Shown in pieces: positions 34,435 to 46,881 of a stretch of 64,000 nt of DNA. Within the stretch, counting starts at the first letter, position 1. The number at the start of each line of letters is the position of its first letter. The translations under genes were made by a program, and so were the position numbers. Origin of the DNA: Ulota crispa (taxonomy: Eukaryota; Streptophyta; Bryopsida; Orthotrichales; Orthotrichaceae); assembly GCA_963920765.1 (NCBI GenBank), contig OY987245.1:2992727-3056726 (forward strand). The letters are read 5' to 3'. The notes under the pieces were generated by a model. It was given only the letters and a program-made list of their open reading frames with translations. It had not been told where the DNA came from and searched no databases.

Positions 34435-37400
34435 TTAGTAGTATGCGGTACTTTTAGCTTCCTCTTTGCCGCTAAGAGGGTTCCAGCCTGGTGGCATGAT
34501 CATTGGCCAGTCCCCACGGCAGCCAAGTCGTACATACAAACTCTTCTTACCTGCATATACATGAATATACAATGCTTAACAACACAGACTGACCACTGGT
34601 GCGTATTTAGTAGCAAAAAGATAACGTAACGCCTTCTACATAGGTCTTTGTGCTTTCAAGTGCAGGCTATTACTTATATAATATTTACAAGAGATCTCGT
34701 TGGAATTTCCATGAGTCCCAAGGACCAAACGACTTGTATTCACTAAAGCACAACCTTGTGCATGATGACAGATATCTATATGAAAATTTCCTTCCTTGCA
34801 CAGAATTTGAATTCTTCTACGTGTGTGATTTATAGAGACATGGGAGGTCAGCTACTTGGGACTGAATGGGATATAACCAGCAAAGCCTTCTTCTAACGGA
34901 CGGTTCTTCTAGTACAACAACCAGGATACTCTGACTGCATTTGAAATAGGGTTGACAGATTGAGAGGGTTTGGGCACAAACTTGGCAACTCCTTGTCGGC
35001 TTCGAGAAGGACCTTGAGTGCACGGAGGGCACCTTCAGCTGCAGGCTTTGCTGAATTCTCGTCCCAGCCTCCAAGGGTAACAACAACATCAGCCTGGGCA
35101 TACGCTTCTGAACCACCCTGCTTTGCCTTCAATGCCTCTTCTTCCGCAGCCCCCGCATCTGTCACACGCTCATTTTTAGACTAGCCCATTGTTTACGTTC
35201 CTGTTAGCATATGAAAGAGGATTCGAACAGACCAAGGAATGCATTATTTACATACCATGTACAAAAAATTAAGGTTCAAGTTTTACTGGTCAATGATTTA
35301 AAACCAACAGATGTTCAGGTGGCCTAATCAGGATGTACCGACAATCTACGATTTTAGGGTAGTGATTTTGGGTCAGTGATGATTACGGAAGTTCCTGCCT
35401 TAAAACCTCAAACACTTGGAAGCTCAACATTCATTAACAAAGCAAACCTATTCACTTCAATCTATGTTCCTATATTATATATACAGATCATTTCACATTG
35501 TTGTAATTCTAAGTATACAACGTGACAATCTTTCAGAAGAACATCCTGGAAAGGATGTTGTTTCAAAAATTAATGTTTTAGGGCCAAGATTTCGGGAAGA
35601 ATTCTACGCTGAAGCTGTTTAACAGATTAAATGACGTCAAACACAGATTCGAATGAGTACCCGTGGCAGTAGACTGATTGACCCAGATAGTAAATCCAGC
35701 ATGTAAACTCTTCCAGTTTCCGTACTGGGCACCCACACCGTAGCTGTCGCCTAGTGTTGCAACAACACAGCGAACATGTCTGCATGAATCCACTTTGGGT
35801 TCTCAATTGGGAGATAGCAAACCAACTACACAGAAACTGAAGAATGTATTTGAATTACAAAGCCATATTCAACAGAAGACATCAAGAACTTCATTTCTAC
35901 TCTGCTGAAAGAAAAAAATTATATCTCTCTTCTAGTATCAAGACAATGAAGTTAATGGCTTACGAGCTAAGGCTATCCAATATTGCAGATTCAGTTTCTG
36001 AAACAGACTGATCGCCTTCTTCAACTGCCACTGCAAAAATGAGAAACTGGTAAGTACTTTTACCTCTTGCAAGAGCAACAGACTGCATAAGTAGAGAAGT
36101 CCTAATCAAGTCCAAGAGAAGTTCTCATGCATTGAGAAGTAATAATTTTATGACTTTTCACACATCAAAGCAACAAAGTACAAGACAAACAGAAAACCAC
36201 GACTTCATTTGTGCAAAATCTATTTTTTATTTGCTTTATTCCTGTTACATTCAACATTGAGGTCGCATCATTCCAAGTAACATAATAAACATGAAAAGGT
36301 GGTGCTTACATGGCACCTATGTGGCGTGCCAAACATATTTGAGATAACAAGGCTATAGCTACGTCTTTGTAGACCAATGACAACTCAAATGTAGCATGGG
36401 GAGCCATAAATGCAATGTATTATGTTAAGCTTGTTATCTCATCCCTAGTTGCACAGACATGTTATCTCAAGCTTGTTGAGCTGTGCAATCTAAAGTGGCC
36501 CTTAACAAACTGTATTGCACAAAAGGAACAAAAGAATAAAACTGTTAGCGACTGTAGCGACTTACACTCTGCTGGTGATTTGTTTCTATAGTCCAGCACT
36601 AGCTGCTGTGTTTGAAGAGCCACATACCTGCACCCAGAGCCCAGTCCATTGAATACTCCCAAGAGATTGACAATCCAACAGAGGTCTAAGCTCAAACATT
36701 AATGTCCGTAGAATGAAAAGAAATAAACTCCTAGAATAAAAAATGGTCAAAAAGCACATACTCAAGACCAGTAGCAAGCTCCCTTGCAACAGCCCAATTG
36801 ATATCAGAAGAACCGCCAACAATGTAGACAGATGTCCCCTTCAGCAGCTGCGACACTCCTACAGTCAAAGAAGCCCATGCTTCTTCCAAAGAGGGCCATT
36901 TCACATCATTGTCCATCTTTCTCAAACTTAGAACGATTTCGTCATTGTCTATATACCTGCAAGTCGACCCAATTCAGGATGAAATATCTGCATCCAGGGA
37001 AACTGTGCTCTAAATCAATTTGAACTAGATAACTAGTCAAGCACCAGGAGGCCCAAAACAGTAGTTGGACATAACCCTCTCGTCCAACTAAATAAGGACT
37101 GTAAGATCTTGAAGATCTACAAACGCAAGGGAGACTGGGGAAATTTACACCTCAAATCGGAATTTGTGTTAGTTCGAGATCATCAACTGACAACTTTGAA
37201 CCCAAGTGGTTTTTGCATATAGTATCTAAGTAATGAATTCTTTGGTGCATTGGAATCCTCTTTGATATGCCAATCTAGCAGTTTTAATAATAGAAACGCT
37301 GCTTAGTGCTTAACATGTCACAATTAGGTCAAAATATCTTTCATTCTGTGCACAAGCGTTGCAGACAAGCACGGGCATCCTTTTAAAACGGCTTACCAGA

Positions 37401-38655
37401 CAGTTTCGGATGACTTCACTCGACCATAGAGGCGTGATGCAGAATAAATCATACGTGGTCCTTCTGCAGTCCGAAGAGCTATATACAGAGCATCATCCTG
37501 AGAGTCCACTTGTACGTGACGGGCGCTCACAGTAGCATCATCGTCTCCCATAGTTCCATCCGGAATTTGAACACGCACTTCCAGGTCTGCACCGTCATCA
37601 AGAAACTGCCCATCCCACTTTCTGTAAGGCTGAATTAACAAATGCAAAGCACTGTGTCAATTCCAAAGGTAAAAAAAGAACGCAGTATATAATAACAACA
37701 AGATTTGAATTATGCCAGCTAGAAAGAATAATCTCCACACTCGTGACAAAATTCATTGTAACCACAAGTGGCAGACAGCCATCTGAGAACAGGAGCTGAA
37801 ATATATGCCATCTATCCAATTTTAAAGGCACTTTCTTGGTTACTAGTACAACTCATATCTCTTATACTCAATGTGACCTTTTGAACAACCGATTGGTACA
37901 AATCTGGACTCTCACGTTTCGGTGAAAGGACTTAGCATTATACCCGATGACTTTCTCTGGCTTCTTATCTCTTAAAGGTATTCAGGCCATAACCACTCCC
38001 TCCTTTCTGATTACTAGTTTCTATTTTTGGCATTCAAACTTCCGAGATTTCCTACCTTCACCATCAGGTCAACCAAGATTATAGCACCCTCATTGAGACT
38101 GTAGTAGGTGTCTCAAATCTGGAATCTGGTTGTGGAAAAGGTACATCCTTCGCCACTTGCACGGCTCGCGGCATGTTCTGTTTTCCACAACCATTCTCCA
38201 ATTTGCATTACTGAAATACATAAATATATGACACAATTGATATTATTTCAGCGACTCGATCAAACTCCAGACCGTTCTATACCGATTTATTGAGAATAAG
38301 CACGAAAGAATTACTCAAGAAAATAGCTTGTATCATACATGAGATTACAAATTCCAAATTTTAACGACAAATTACACTGAGCATCCTCCTACGTAAGCTA
38401 GATTCGTGAAGCCAGTACCGCATGAACAGAAGTATCTCGCGCAGCCGTGCAGACGATTAAGTGCGTAGCGCTCTGTCTCCGATCCTTTGCCAATGGCGTC
38501 ACTAAATTGGGCTTAGATTCGGTCCAGAAGAGCGAGCAGCGGTCCGCAAGACGAACAGAAGTGCGTCGGGATAACGAGCAACGAGGACATCGCAAGGGCG
38601 GCCCCAGTGGTACGGCGGTGAAAAGAGTAGCTCCTCTGACGCAAAGAGACGCCAT
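34435..38655 (-). CDS. SKL2: Shikimate-kinase-like protein with CS domain, chloroplast (SKL2 type)
   Basis: Coding exons: 38419-38655, 37397-37629, 36762-36956, 36566-36627, 35964-36030, 35661-35779, 34982-35158 and 34435-34550. GT-AG introns and phases agree, giving 401 aa, close to Arabidopsis SKL2. Residues 1-79 look like a chloroplast transit peptide (Arg/Ser-rich, few acids). A CS/p23-like domain follows (about 80-185; WDGQFLDDGADLEVRVQIPDG region, WPSLEEAW at 177-184). The shikimate-kinase-like domain begins at about 196. Its P-loop position reads GGSSDINW (204-211) with no GKS/GKT lysine, so ATP-dependent kinase activity is not expected, as known for this group. The last exon (KKSLYVRLGCRGDWP) lies 430 bp from the previous one and is needed for the family C-terminus; reading on without splicing at 34982 would give a false ending at 34893. 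SKL proteins descend from shikimate kinase but serve chloroplast biogenesis (SKL1) or unknown roles (SKL2). Confidence 0.88.
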
Positions 38656-38949
38656 TATGCCTGCTTCGTATATCGAGAATCAAACCTTGCACAAAACCTA
38701 AAACAGAAGAGAGAATTGCTGCTGTCACGTTCCGAGTTACAGGCCGGAGCTAGAAAAAGCAGGATGAAAAACAGGACCTGACAAAAACCTGCACCGAGAA
38801 ATTTGAGAGAAATGCAGTTTCTTATGCAAAGCTTACTTGAAAATATCTTCTGTTCAATCAATTTGAGTGACAAAGCGACTACATTCCAAGCACGCAACAC
38901 TGTCACGACGCAAGTCCTGCAGGGCGTGATTTTAAAGGGCCTGCATAGA

Positions 38950-39415
38950 AAACGAATTAGACCTACCGAATCTTACCAGAATGCACCAGAATTTTCCACA
39001 TTAGCAATGTCATTGAGCCTGAAACGATTTCAACAAATAAAAGCACTCAAAATAGACAAAACACCCGTCCAAACGCACAATGGCGCCACGAAGGAATTCA
39101 AAGAAAAACAAAATATGAATAGCAACAACACCGCAATCCACAACATGATGAGAGAAATTGAAAGCATAACACAGAAATTGATAGAAACGCAAATCTAAGT
39201 GGCGCTCCCCGCAAGAACATAAATTCCTACGTAACTCAACGAGGACAACTCAGTTTAGGAGAGAAGAAGCTGGTTGGAAAGAGAAAACAAACAACGACTA
39301 CAACGAGAGGAATGTACCGAAGCGGGGGCCGTGCAGGAGGAAGAAAACAGCCACAACTCTGGAACTACGTCGCAACCTGCTCCTGCTGCAAAAATTAAAC
39401 AGCACAGACGCAAGC
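38950..39415. repeat. Upstream segment shared with the SR45-like gene, copy 2
   Basis: Similar to 30250-30730, same orientation, and lies about 295 bp upstream of the SKL2-like start codon. Probably promoter or 5' leader. The frame at 38803-39198 is open by chance and is not supported. Confidence 0.7.
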
Positions 39416-39454
39416 AGCAGGATTCGGGTCTCAGCCTCAGGATGTCGTAACCAG

Positions 39455-39487
39455 CCGGTCCGGTCCGGCCCGGCCCGGCCCGGCCCG
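39455..39487. repeat. (GGYCC)n microsatellite
   Basis: About six tandem copies of a 5-bp unit, GGTCC turning into GGCCC, in GC-rich DNA at the upstream edge of the duplicated segment. Confidence 0.85.
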
Positions 39488-39666
39488 CGCTTGTGACTGG
39501 ATCAGGAAAAGTGCATTTCATAGTTTCTCTCAATTTTGAGGGAAAGCTTAGTCACCTTAGTGCAATCTTGATATTTGGCCCCCATAACATTCAGTAACCT
39601 GAAGAGAGGCTGCCTTTCCCTGTCTGCAGGTATCATATATGAATTTCATGACAAAAATTTAATTAA

Positions 39667-39692
39667 TTTATTATTATTATTATTATTATTTT
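39667..39692. repeat. (ATT)n microsatellite
   Basis: About eight tandem ATT triplets in AT-rich intergenic DNA. Confidence 0.85.
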
Positions 39693-39919
39693 TGACATGG
39701 CTGGCCCCCACATCGACATATGTGTACTAAACTAATTTCTTTTTCATAAACTCTCGGATAAATTCAGCTAAGTGACCCCATAGCTAAAGAATGATGTGGA
39801 ATATTCCACACCATTTTGTTGCAAAGAGGGCAACTTTTGGAAGTGCTACGTAGTGAGTGTTATGCCTTGTCACATTTTTCTTTTGTAAAAGGCTTGATTG
39901 TGTGTCCCATCAATCATAA

Positions 39920-41682
39920 GGTAGGAGGCTCATGAATGGACCATCTAAGGTGGAAACACCCATATTCAATAACTTACGCGATTTTGCAAAAGACTATAAA
40001 GAGTTTGAGGCAAAAAAAAAATCCATGTAGGACGATAAGAAATATTAGGATTGCAAATTTTTCATAATTTTATTTGCAAAACTGAAACTACTTTGAATTT
40101 TGGGAGTCAAGAAGTGTTCCAAGGTAGTTGCAAGAAACACTTCACAGTTTTGTCTCAAACACCCTTAAAATTGGTAGTACTAGATAGTATTTTGAGCTTT
40201 TGAAATAATTTTTTTTAAATAAAATAAAATATGGATAATTTGTAAACCACTTAAAATAGCATACTCATGAAAATTCAAACCTAGAAAAAGATTATTCTAA
40301 AAGTTATGCACAAAAATAGAGGGACAGAAATTACCCACAAAAAGACAATTTTTTTTTTTTGCTTTTTAGAAAATAGTAAAAACATTCAAAAAAATAAAAA
40401 TAAAGATGGCCATTTTTTCTCTATTCAAGACACTTGTATTGATGGAATTTCTTTTTTGGAAAGTTTGTTTTCTTTCTCCAATCATTGACCAAAGGATGCC
40501 CACTTTGAGAGCATGTGGAAGACAAAGAATTCACAATGTCCTAAAACCCTTCTATATATCCATGTAATGCTCTATGATGAACAATTTCCCTAATTTGTGG
40601 CATGCAATTTGCTTTTCTGGACCCAAAATAGTACTAAAAACCTCCAAAATGGCCAAGGTAGACACCTATTCAAGGGCTATTTAAAAATAGTAAAATAATT
40701 TTTAAAAAAATTGCAAAAATCACAAAAGGTCTATAACTATGACATGTACCTTCCTGTGAAAGTTTAGCTCAAAAGAACTTTTTGAGCAAAAGTTACAAGC
40801 CAAAAAGCACTTGCAAGAGGTAAAGGGGACAAAAAATAGTACAAGTGTTTCTTGCAATCACCAAAAACACCTATTGCCAGTGTCTAGATGTATGCAATTC
40901 CAATACTAGCCAAACTACTTTCAGTTCATTACTTTCTACCTCACTTTGGGACATATGGTGTGACTTATGTAGCCCCAACCTTGAAAAAGACAAAAGAACG
41001 CATTCCAAAGCATCTATCCTTGCTCATGGTGGAAATAGCACACCCTATTGATTGAGAATGGGGTGTTGGTGGCAATGGGTACTTCCACCTTAAGGATAAG
41101 GGAAAGAGGACATCTATGGAGAAATTTGGTCACCTTAGCAATTTGGAAGTTTTTGGAAATGTTTTTGGTAGAAATTCAAAGGAAAAATAGTTTTACAGCC
41201 ATTTAAATTGAAAATTCCTTAGAAAGTATGAATTAGCTACAATTTCTTAAAGCAATAGGTGCATAGGTAGCTATTCTTAACCATAGGCTGTAGCATTCAT
41301 GATTCAAAGGTTGCTTGTAAATGAAGCACATGAGTCCAAAAAGTAACCATTACAAAATCAAGAATGCTCAACTAAGTTATTTAGAGCGTGCAAGCATCCA
41401 TTCCATATTCTATTACTCAAATTATGATTGAAAACAATTATTTATTTATTTTAGTATGATATATATCTACATTTTATTGAAAGACCAAACTCAACACAAT
41501 TATGACCAATAAGCACATTGAATGGTACCTCATGTCACTCTCTTAAGTTCCTAAAATGGTGCATGCAGAAGTACAATTTCTAAACATAGAAATTGTGACC
41601 CATTAATGAAGCTCTGTGCAACATTTTTGGCAACTCTACATGAGCCATGCAAGATACATGAACCAAATTAGAGTCTCCTACC
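39920..41682. mobile_element. GGTAGGAGG-ended element, long copy
   Basis: The left end GGTAGGAGGCTCATGAATGG resembles those at 3711 and 30984. The facing right end, reversed, reads GGTAGGAGACTCTAATTTGG. Only the outer dozen or so bases match, and 1.76 kb of unrelated AT-rich sequence lies between. It may be a longer relative with different internal DNA, or a chance pairing of two ends. A 68-codon frame at 40845-41051 has no known motif. Confidence 0.45.
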
Positions 41683-44600
41683 TTAGCAAAAAATGTGATC
41701 AAATTAAGTGGCAATCAACACAAGCACGTCCTAATCAACTCAACTTTGATGAAAATGTTCAAATTAAAGCATCCCAATCAACAAAATAATGTTGACTTGC
41801 ATTGGGTTCCAATTTATGGTAGTGCATTTATAGGCTTGTTTCATCACAAGCTACAATTTCCTAACATTGCACATGCTAGGCATGTCTAATATTAGGTTTC
41901 ATTCTACTTCAAACTCATCCTTGAACTTGTATTACTTCACTCCCTTGACACATATATACATACCACTCATTAATAAGGGAAATTTTTTTGTTAATATTAA
42001 AATCTCTAGGACTAGCACTATTCTTCGTTTGTACTAATTGCTCATAAACAATGTTAAATTTTCAATGAGGCCAATAGTCCAATTAATGTTTCATTTGAGA
42101 CTCTCACACTTGTACTTTCTCAAGGGTTAGACAACATATGACATCATTCCACCATTGTGAGGAGGTGCATAAGAACACTAAATCAGATAATAAAGGCAAT
42201 GGTAAAGCTCCATCACTAGATTCATTGTATTGTGGGTCACACACATTGTGAATAAGGAAACTACCCTTGGTTGTGGAACAAGATGCAATTTTTGGTAACT
42301 CTTTTTCTTCTATTTTCTTTGTTTGGAATACTTCAAATAAATGTTTTTTCTATTGAAAACCAACCATCCTAAAAACCATGTCCTAAAGCAAGCTTCCAAA
42401 GAACTTATGATTTTTCTCTCAAAATAAACTACAATTTAAACATCTAGCTAAAGCTAGAAATTACATTAGAACTCAAATTCTTTTTGATATTTAAACCACT
42501 ATGCATTTTTCCCTTTTCACAATTTGGCAAACAATGCACAAGTTTTGGCCCTCCAAAGATTAGGGATACTTAGGTAGAAATGTTCAAGATTTTGACTTCT
42601 TCATTTGGCCACAGATTTATAGTTTATAGCTTTGCTATACACAAACCTTTACATTTTAAAATTCTTGCCTCTCTATCTTTTCAGTGACATGTGGTGTGCC
42701 ATGATCATATGAAAGGTTCTCCTCTCAACCTTGCTTTTTACATTTTCAAAGGAGATGCAACATTACTTTGCCCAATCTTCAATTCTTTGCAATAGTGGGT
42801 TTGCTCAATGAGCTTACCAAGAGATTCATATTTAGTAGTTATTGAATTTCCTTCACACTGCATTTTCCTAAAATGATTTATAGAGTAATTGTCATACTTT
42901 GTCTTTTTGCATTTTAAAACATTAGAAACTTAAATTTTACTTGCAAAAAAAGTAGAACTTGTATCCATAAAATATTGTTTTGTCATGTTGTCAAATTTTC
43001 ATTGTGCAAAATCCAAATTCTTTAGAAGTTGTGCAACAATGCACACAAAGTACCAAGAGTTTTGCAGCACTTGGAATCTCTAAAGTTGATTTTGAATAAT
43101 ATATAATTACCACACTAAATTTCTAGTTCACATAAGGAAGGAATACCTATAAGTGTTAGTTTAATCCTTTAGGGTTGATAGTCCTCCACGGAAAAGCAGA
43201 CATATTCGAAGTGAGCAGCAATTGTTGTAGAAAAACAAATGGAATTGTTGTGCAATGATTTGATTTGTCCGCATTGATACAAAGTTAGCTACAACATCTT
43301 TTACAAGTTTGTTTCTTCAAAAGTTGATGTTGGATAAAAATAAGATTATGACGTTCTACTGTAAGGTTTCAAGTGTCTCGAGCCACAATCCAAAATGGTA
43401 TACAGTGTTTTAAATTCAAATTTAGAGCAGTTTAGGAGCTTGAGTCTAAATCAACCAATTTAGATTGTTGTAACTGACTTTCACATCAAGTCAATGCAAA
43501 TTATTTCAAAGTTTTACTTGTCCGGATAAGGGTTTGAGGTGTCGCAAAGTGTAAGGATTGTTAATAGTATCTATGTTTGGAAAAATTTGGTACGGAAATG
43601 GTTATGAATTTGGAGACGTTGTCAAGTTGAGAGGAGTGCGCCTTGGAAACACGCAAAGTATCTTGCTGCCATTGTGCGTTGCTGATTAAGTATCGTTGTT
43701 AATCTTGATTTTCACTTTTCAAATCTTTAGTCTTTCGTCTTTTGTTGGCCTTTCCTGTGGCTGACTCTAGGATATAAATGTCAAGATAGGGAAAAAATCC
43801 CACTAGATACGGGACGGGTAAATTATGACAGCAAACACAAGGTGCCGTCTGTATGACGGAATCCTAAAATCAAATCCACGATCTGTTGGCCAAAACTCTA
43901 AATCGTAAAAACATAGTAAGTTTTGACTATGTGGGTGATTAATCCCACTTTGTCACCATGACAATAAATGGGGTTAAGCTTGGTTTAACTCAAACTGCTC
44001 GCAACAATGTTTACAAAACATAATAATAATGAATTGATAAACAAGCCTCCAAAATTGGCTAAGAATAATAAAGTCACATCCTACACATGCATAAAAAATA
44101 AACCAAAAATATTCCTCTTGAAATCTTCATATCTTTAAATCTTCAAGTCTTTATGTTGTCATGTCTTCAAGTTTTCATGTTTTAATAAAAACAATGAGAA
44201 AAATCACAAATAAAGCTGCAACTTTCTACCTAGTGCCACAAATGATTCAAAAATCCAAATGCTAAGTGTAATAGCAATTTAAAAAATTCTTTTAACCCTC
44301 TAACATCTTTCTAAATTACAATTCAATCTAAGCTATCGTCCAAAAGTTATACGGGTTCAAAGTAGAGGCTTTTCTTTCTTCTTGCAAACTAAATACTGCC
44401 TCTATAAACCTCTATAATCTTTGTTCTACACGTCACCTATAGAAATATAATATCAATTTGAAAAAATGATACCACTGGCTACAACTCCTAAAATATTTAC
44501 TTCAAAATAAAACTCTCTCCGAAAGTTCTAGTCAATCAAAGTGTAAGTTTCAATTTTTTTAAAGAGCACTCATACGTCCAACTTCTACGCACTATAATTT

Positions 44601-46881
44601 TTTCAATAAGACTCCAAATGGAATGATTAAAAACAATTTAGAAAGCTATGGCAATAAACTATCACTTTTAAAATTTTGAAAAGAAAGTTTCATATTATCC
44701 AAAAGTTGTAACTCTTCAAAGTTTGGTCTTCTCCGAACATAAAGGCAGCCACCTCCAATCTTTCATACCTCTACAAATTTTTCCTCCAAACTCCAAATCT
44801 CAAATTTAAAGACTTTTTAGAAAACTAAGACTCAAATAAACATTCTTTTCAAATCTTATTGCAAAATAATATACAAATTATAAGCTATGGCTTATCAAAA
44901 ACTCACATTTTCTTCATAATTTGATTTTTTGACTCCAAAATTCAAACACTCACAACTTTTGCATTACAACTCCAAATCAAACTTGCAAATTCATTTTGAA
45001 AAGGTAATCACTTTAGAAACAATTTTTTCAAATTTTAGTTTAAAACCATATATACACATAAAGTTCTTTCACATCAAAGTTTCAGAATTTTTTCCTTCTT
45101 CCAACCAATACTCATACACTAACTTCTAATATATTAAGGAAACCCCTCCTCCTTAATTTCAATTCTATCTAAGATAGAAGGGGTGGGACACATCAGCCCA
45201 TGTTCCTTTTTATCCTAACCCATCATAGATGCTAAACCTCTTTTCTTTTCACACTTTTCTCATTTACATCTAAATCCTTAGTATTTTTATTTTAATAAAG
45301 ACAAAATATATGAGCCTTCCAAAACATTTTGATAATCATATAAAAATGATTAAATTACAAAATAAATACTACCATAAAGTGGTCACATGCCTTTGCAAGC
45401 ATATAATAGCGTCAAACATTTGTCTTCAGTTGTCAAATTGTGGACTTTGTTGACTGAAGAAACGGTCGTCTCTGGCCGTCCGTCGGTCTTGATTCGAACC
45501 TCATCGGAAAATGATGGCGGCCTACTGCTTGGCAGCTAGTGAAGCAAGAAATTGGCTCAACTAATGCGCTACTTACTCTTTTAAGCTATGCATGTAACAA
45601 AATAGCGCAGCGCATTGAAATTTATGGCTGTTGTGCTATCACCAAACCATAATTCTCACTACGACCACCTTCTTTGCCTCGACTGTTGATTTATTAAAAT
45701 TAACATAAACATAAATAAATAACGAGTATTTATATGATGGAGGGATCTCTATCAGGACAACATTGGCAATTCAATCTAAACGCTGGATGTTTGGAAAGCC
45801 TGCAACAGATTGGGGCAGTTCTGTGCAGTACACAAAAATCAATTTAAATTTCTGGTGATGCAAACAAATACGATTTGCAAGAACCGTATACTGTAGTCGT
45901 ACAATTATCTTGCACGCGCCATCTTTTGCTTAGCAACCCTCAAATACGTCAACTTCTTTACGACGGAGCAGTACAACCGTCCACTACAGCATTGTTTTCA
46001 ATCTATGGAACGCCAAATTTGCGCTTCAGATGACAGATAAAAAACGTTGGGGAGCGGGTCACTGGACCGTGGAAGAGTTCCTATGCGAGAGCAAGAACGA
46101 GCGTCCCATGAACTTGACAAATAAAGCGGTTAGCAATTACAAAGCACAAAAATGGCCTTCATTACATTTCTATTTATTACATATACGTTATGGGACTAGA
46201 GGTGGGAAACCACTATCTTTGCATCCACCAAAATTTGTGAGGCTATTACAATTCTTATCACATATATCTCTAATGACTAGCCGTATAAACAAAATAAAAT
46301 AAATCAAACATACAAATCTAGTCCAGAGTGACGTTGCCATTTATAGATATAAATTGTCAAGACTAGACTTATCCTTCAAAACCTTGCCTATCCAATGCGG
46401 ATTTATCAAAGCTGAGCAGAAAAGAACCAAAATTAAGGAAGGTCCACAGCTTCAAGTTCGCACATTCTAATAATACAGTCAATCAGCTTTGGGATTGAAA
46501 GGCATGGTAGCGTATTGTCGTGCCAAGATCGCTCTGTTAATATTGTTTACGTAAAGCCTTGATCAGCCAAAACAATGATCAACCTGTATCACTAGAAGCA
46601 ATAGCTGCTCAAAGAACAATCAAGATATTAGCAAGTTCTATTTCCATGAAAATATAGAGCATGCAGCCAATTTGACAGATGACTAACACAACTATTTTGA
46701 CAAATAAAATACTTGCACATGATGCATCAAACCAACAACCTCTAACTTGTACATGATCAATACAAAACCGTTAGAAAAGCAAAGTGAAAGCACACAACAC
46801 ACCTCCATTGGCTAATTTGAAGACTAAATCCAGGAAGTTCAGCAAACTGCATCTACTCTGTACAAATCCACCAAGACAACA
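41683..46881. other. AT-rich intergenic DNA, no gene recognised
   Basis: Five kilobases with no convincing gene. At 43163 a sequence TTAATCCTTTAGGGTTG resembles the TTAA-type ends and could be the far end of the piggyBac element or a remnant of another copy. The frame at 46030-46302 (90 codons) has no known motif. Confidence 0.5.

Noticed and set aside
35416-35622. 68-codon plus-strand frame
   Set aside because: It sits across an SKL2 intron and has no motif.
38803-39198. 131-codon plus-strand frame
   Set aside because: It lies mostly in the duplicated upstream segment, and the matching region at 30250-30730 does not keep the frame open.
45465-45600. Possible tRNA or tRNA-derived SINE
   Set aside because: GATTCGAACC (45491-45500) looks like a T-arm and TGGCTCAACTAATGCGC (about 45553) looks like an A box. 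Their order and strand do not fit one tRNA gene, and the spacing is too long.
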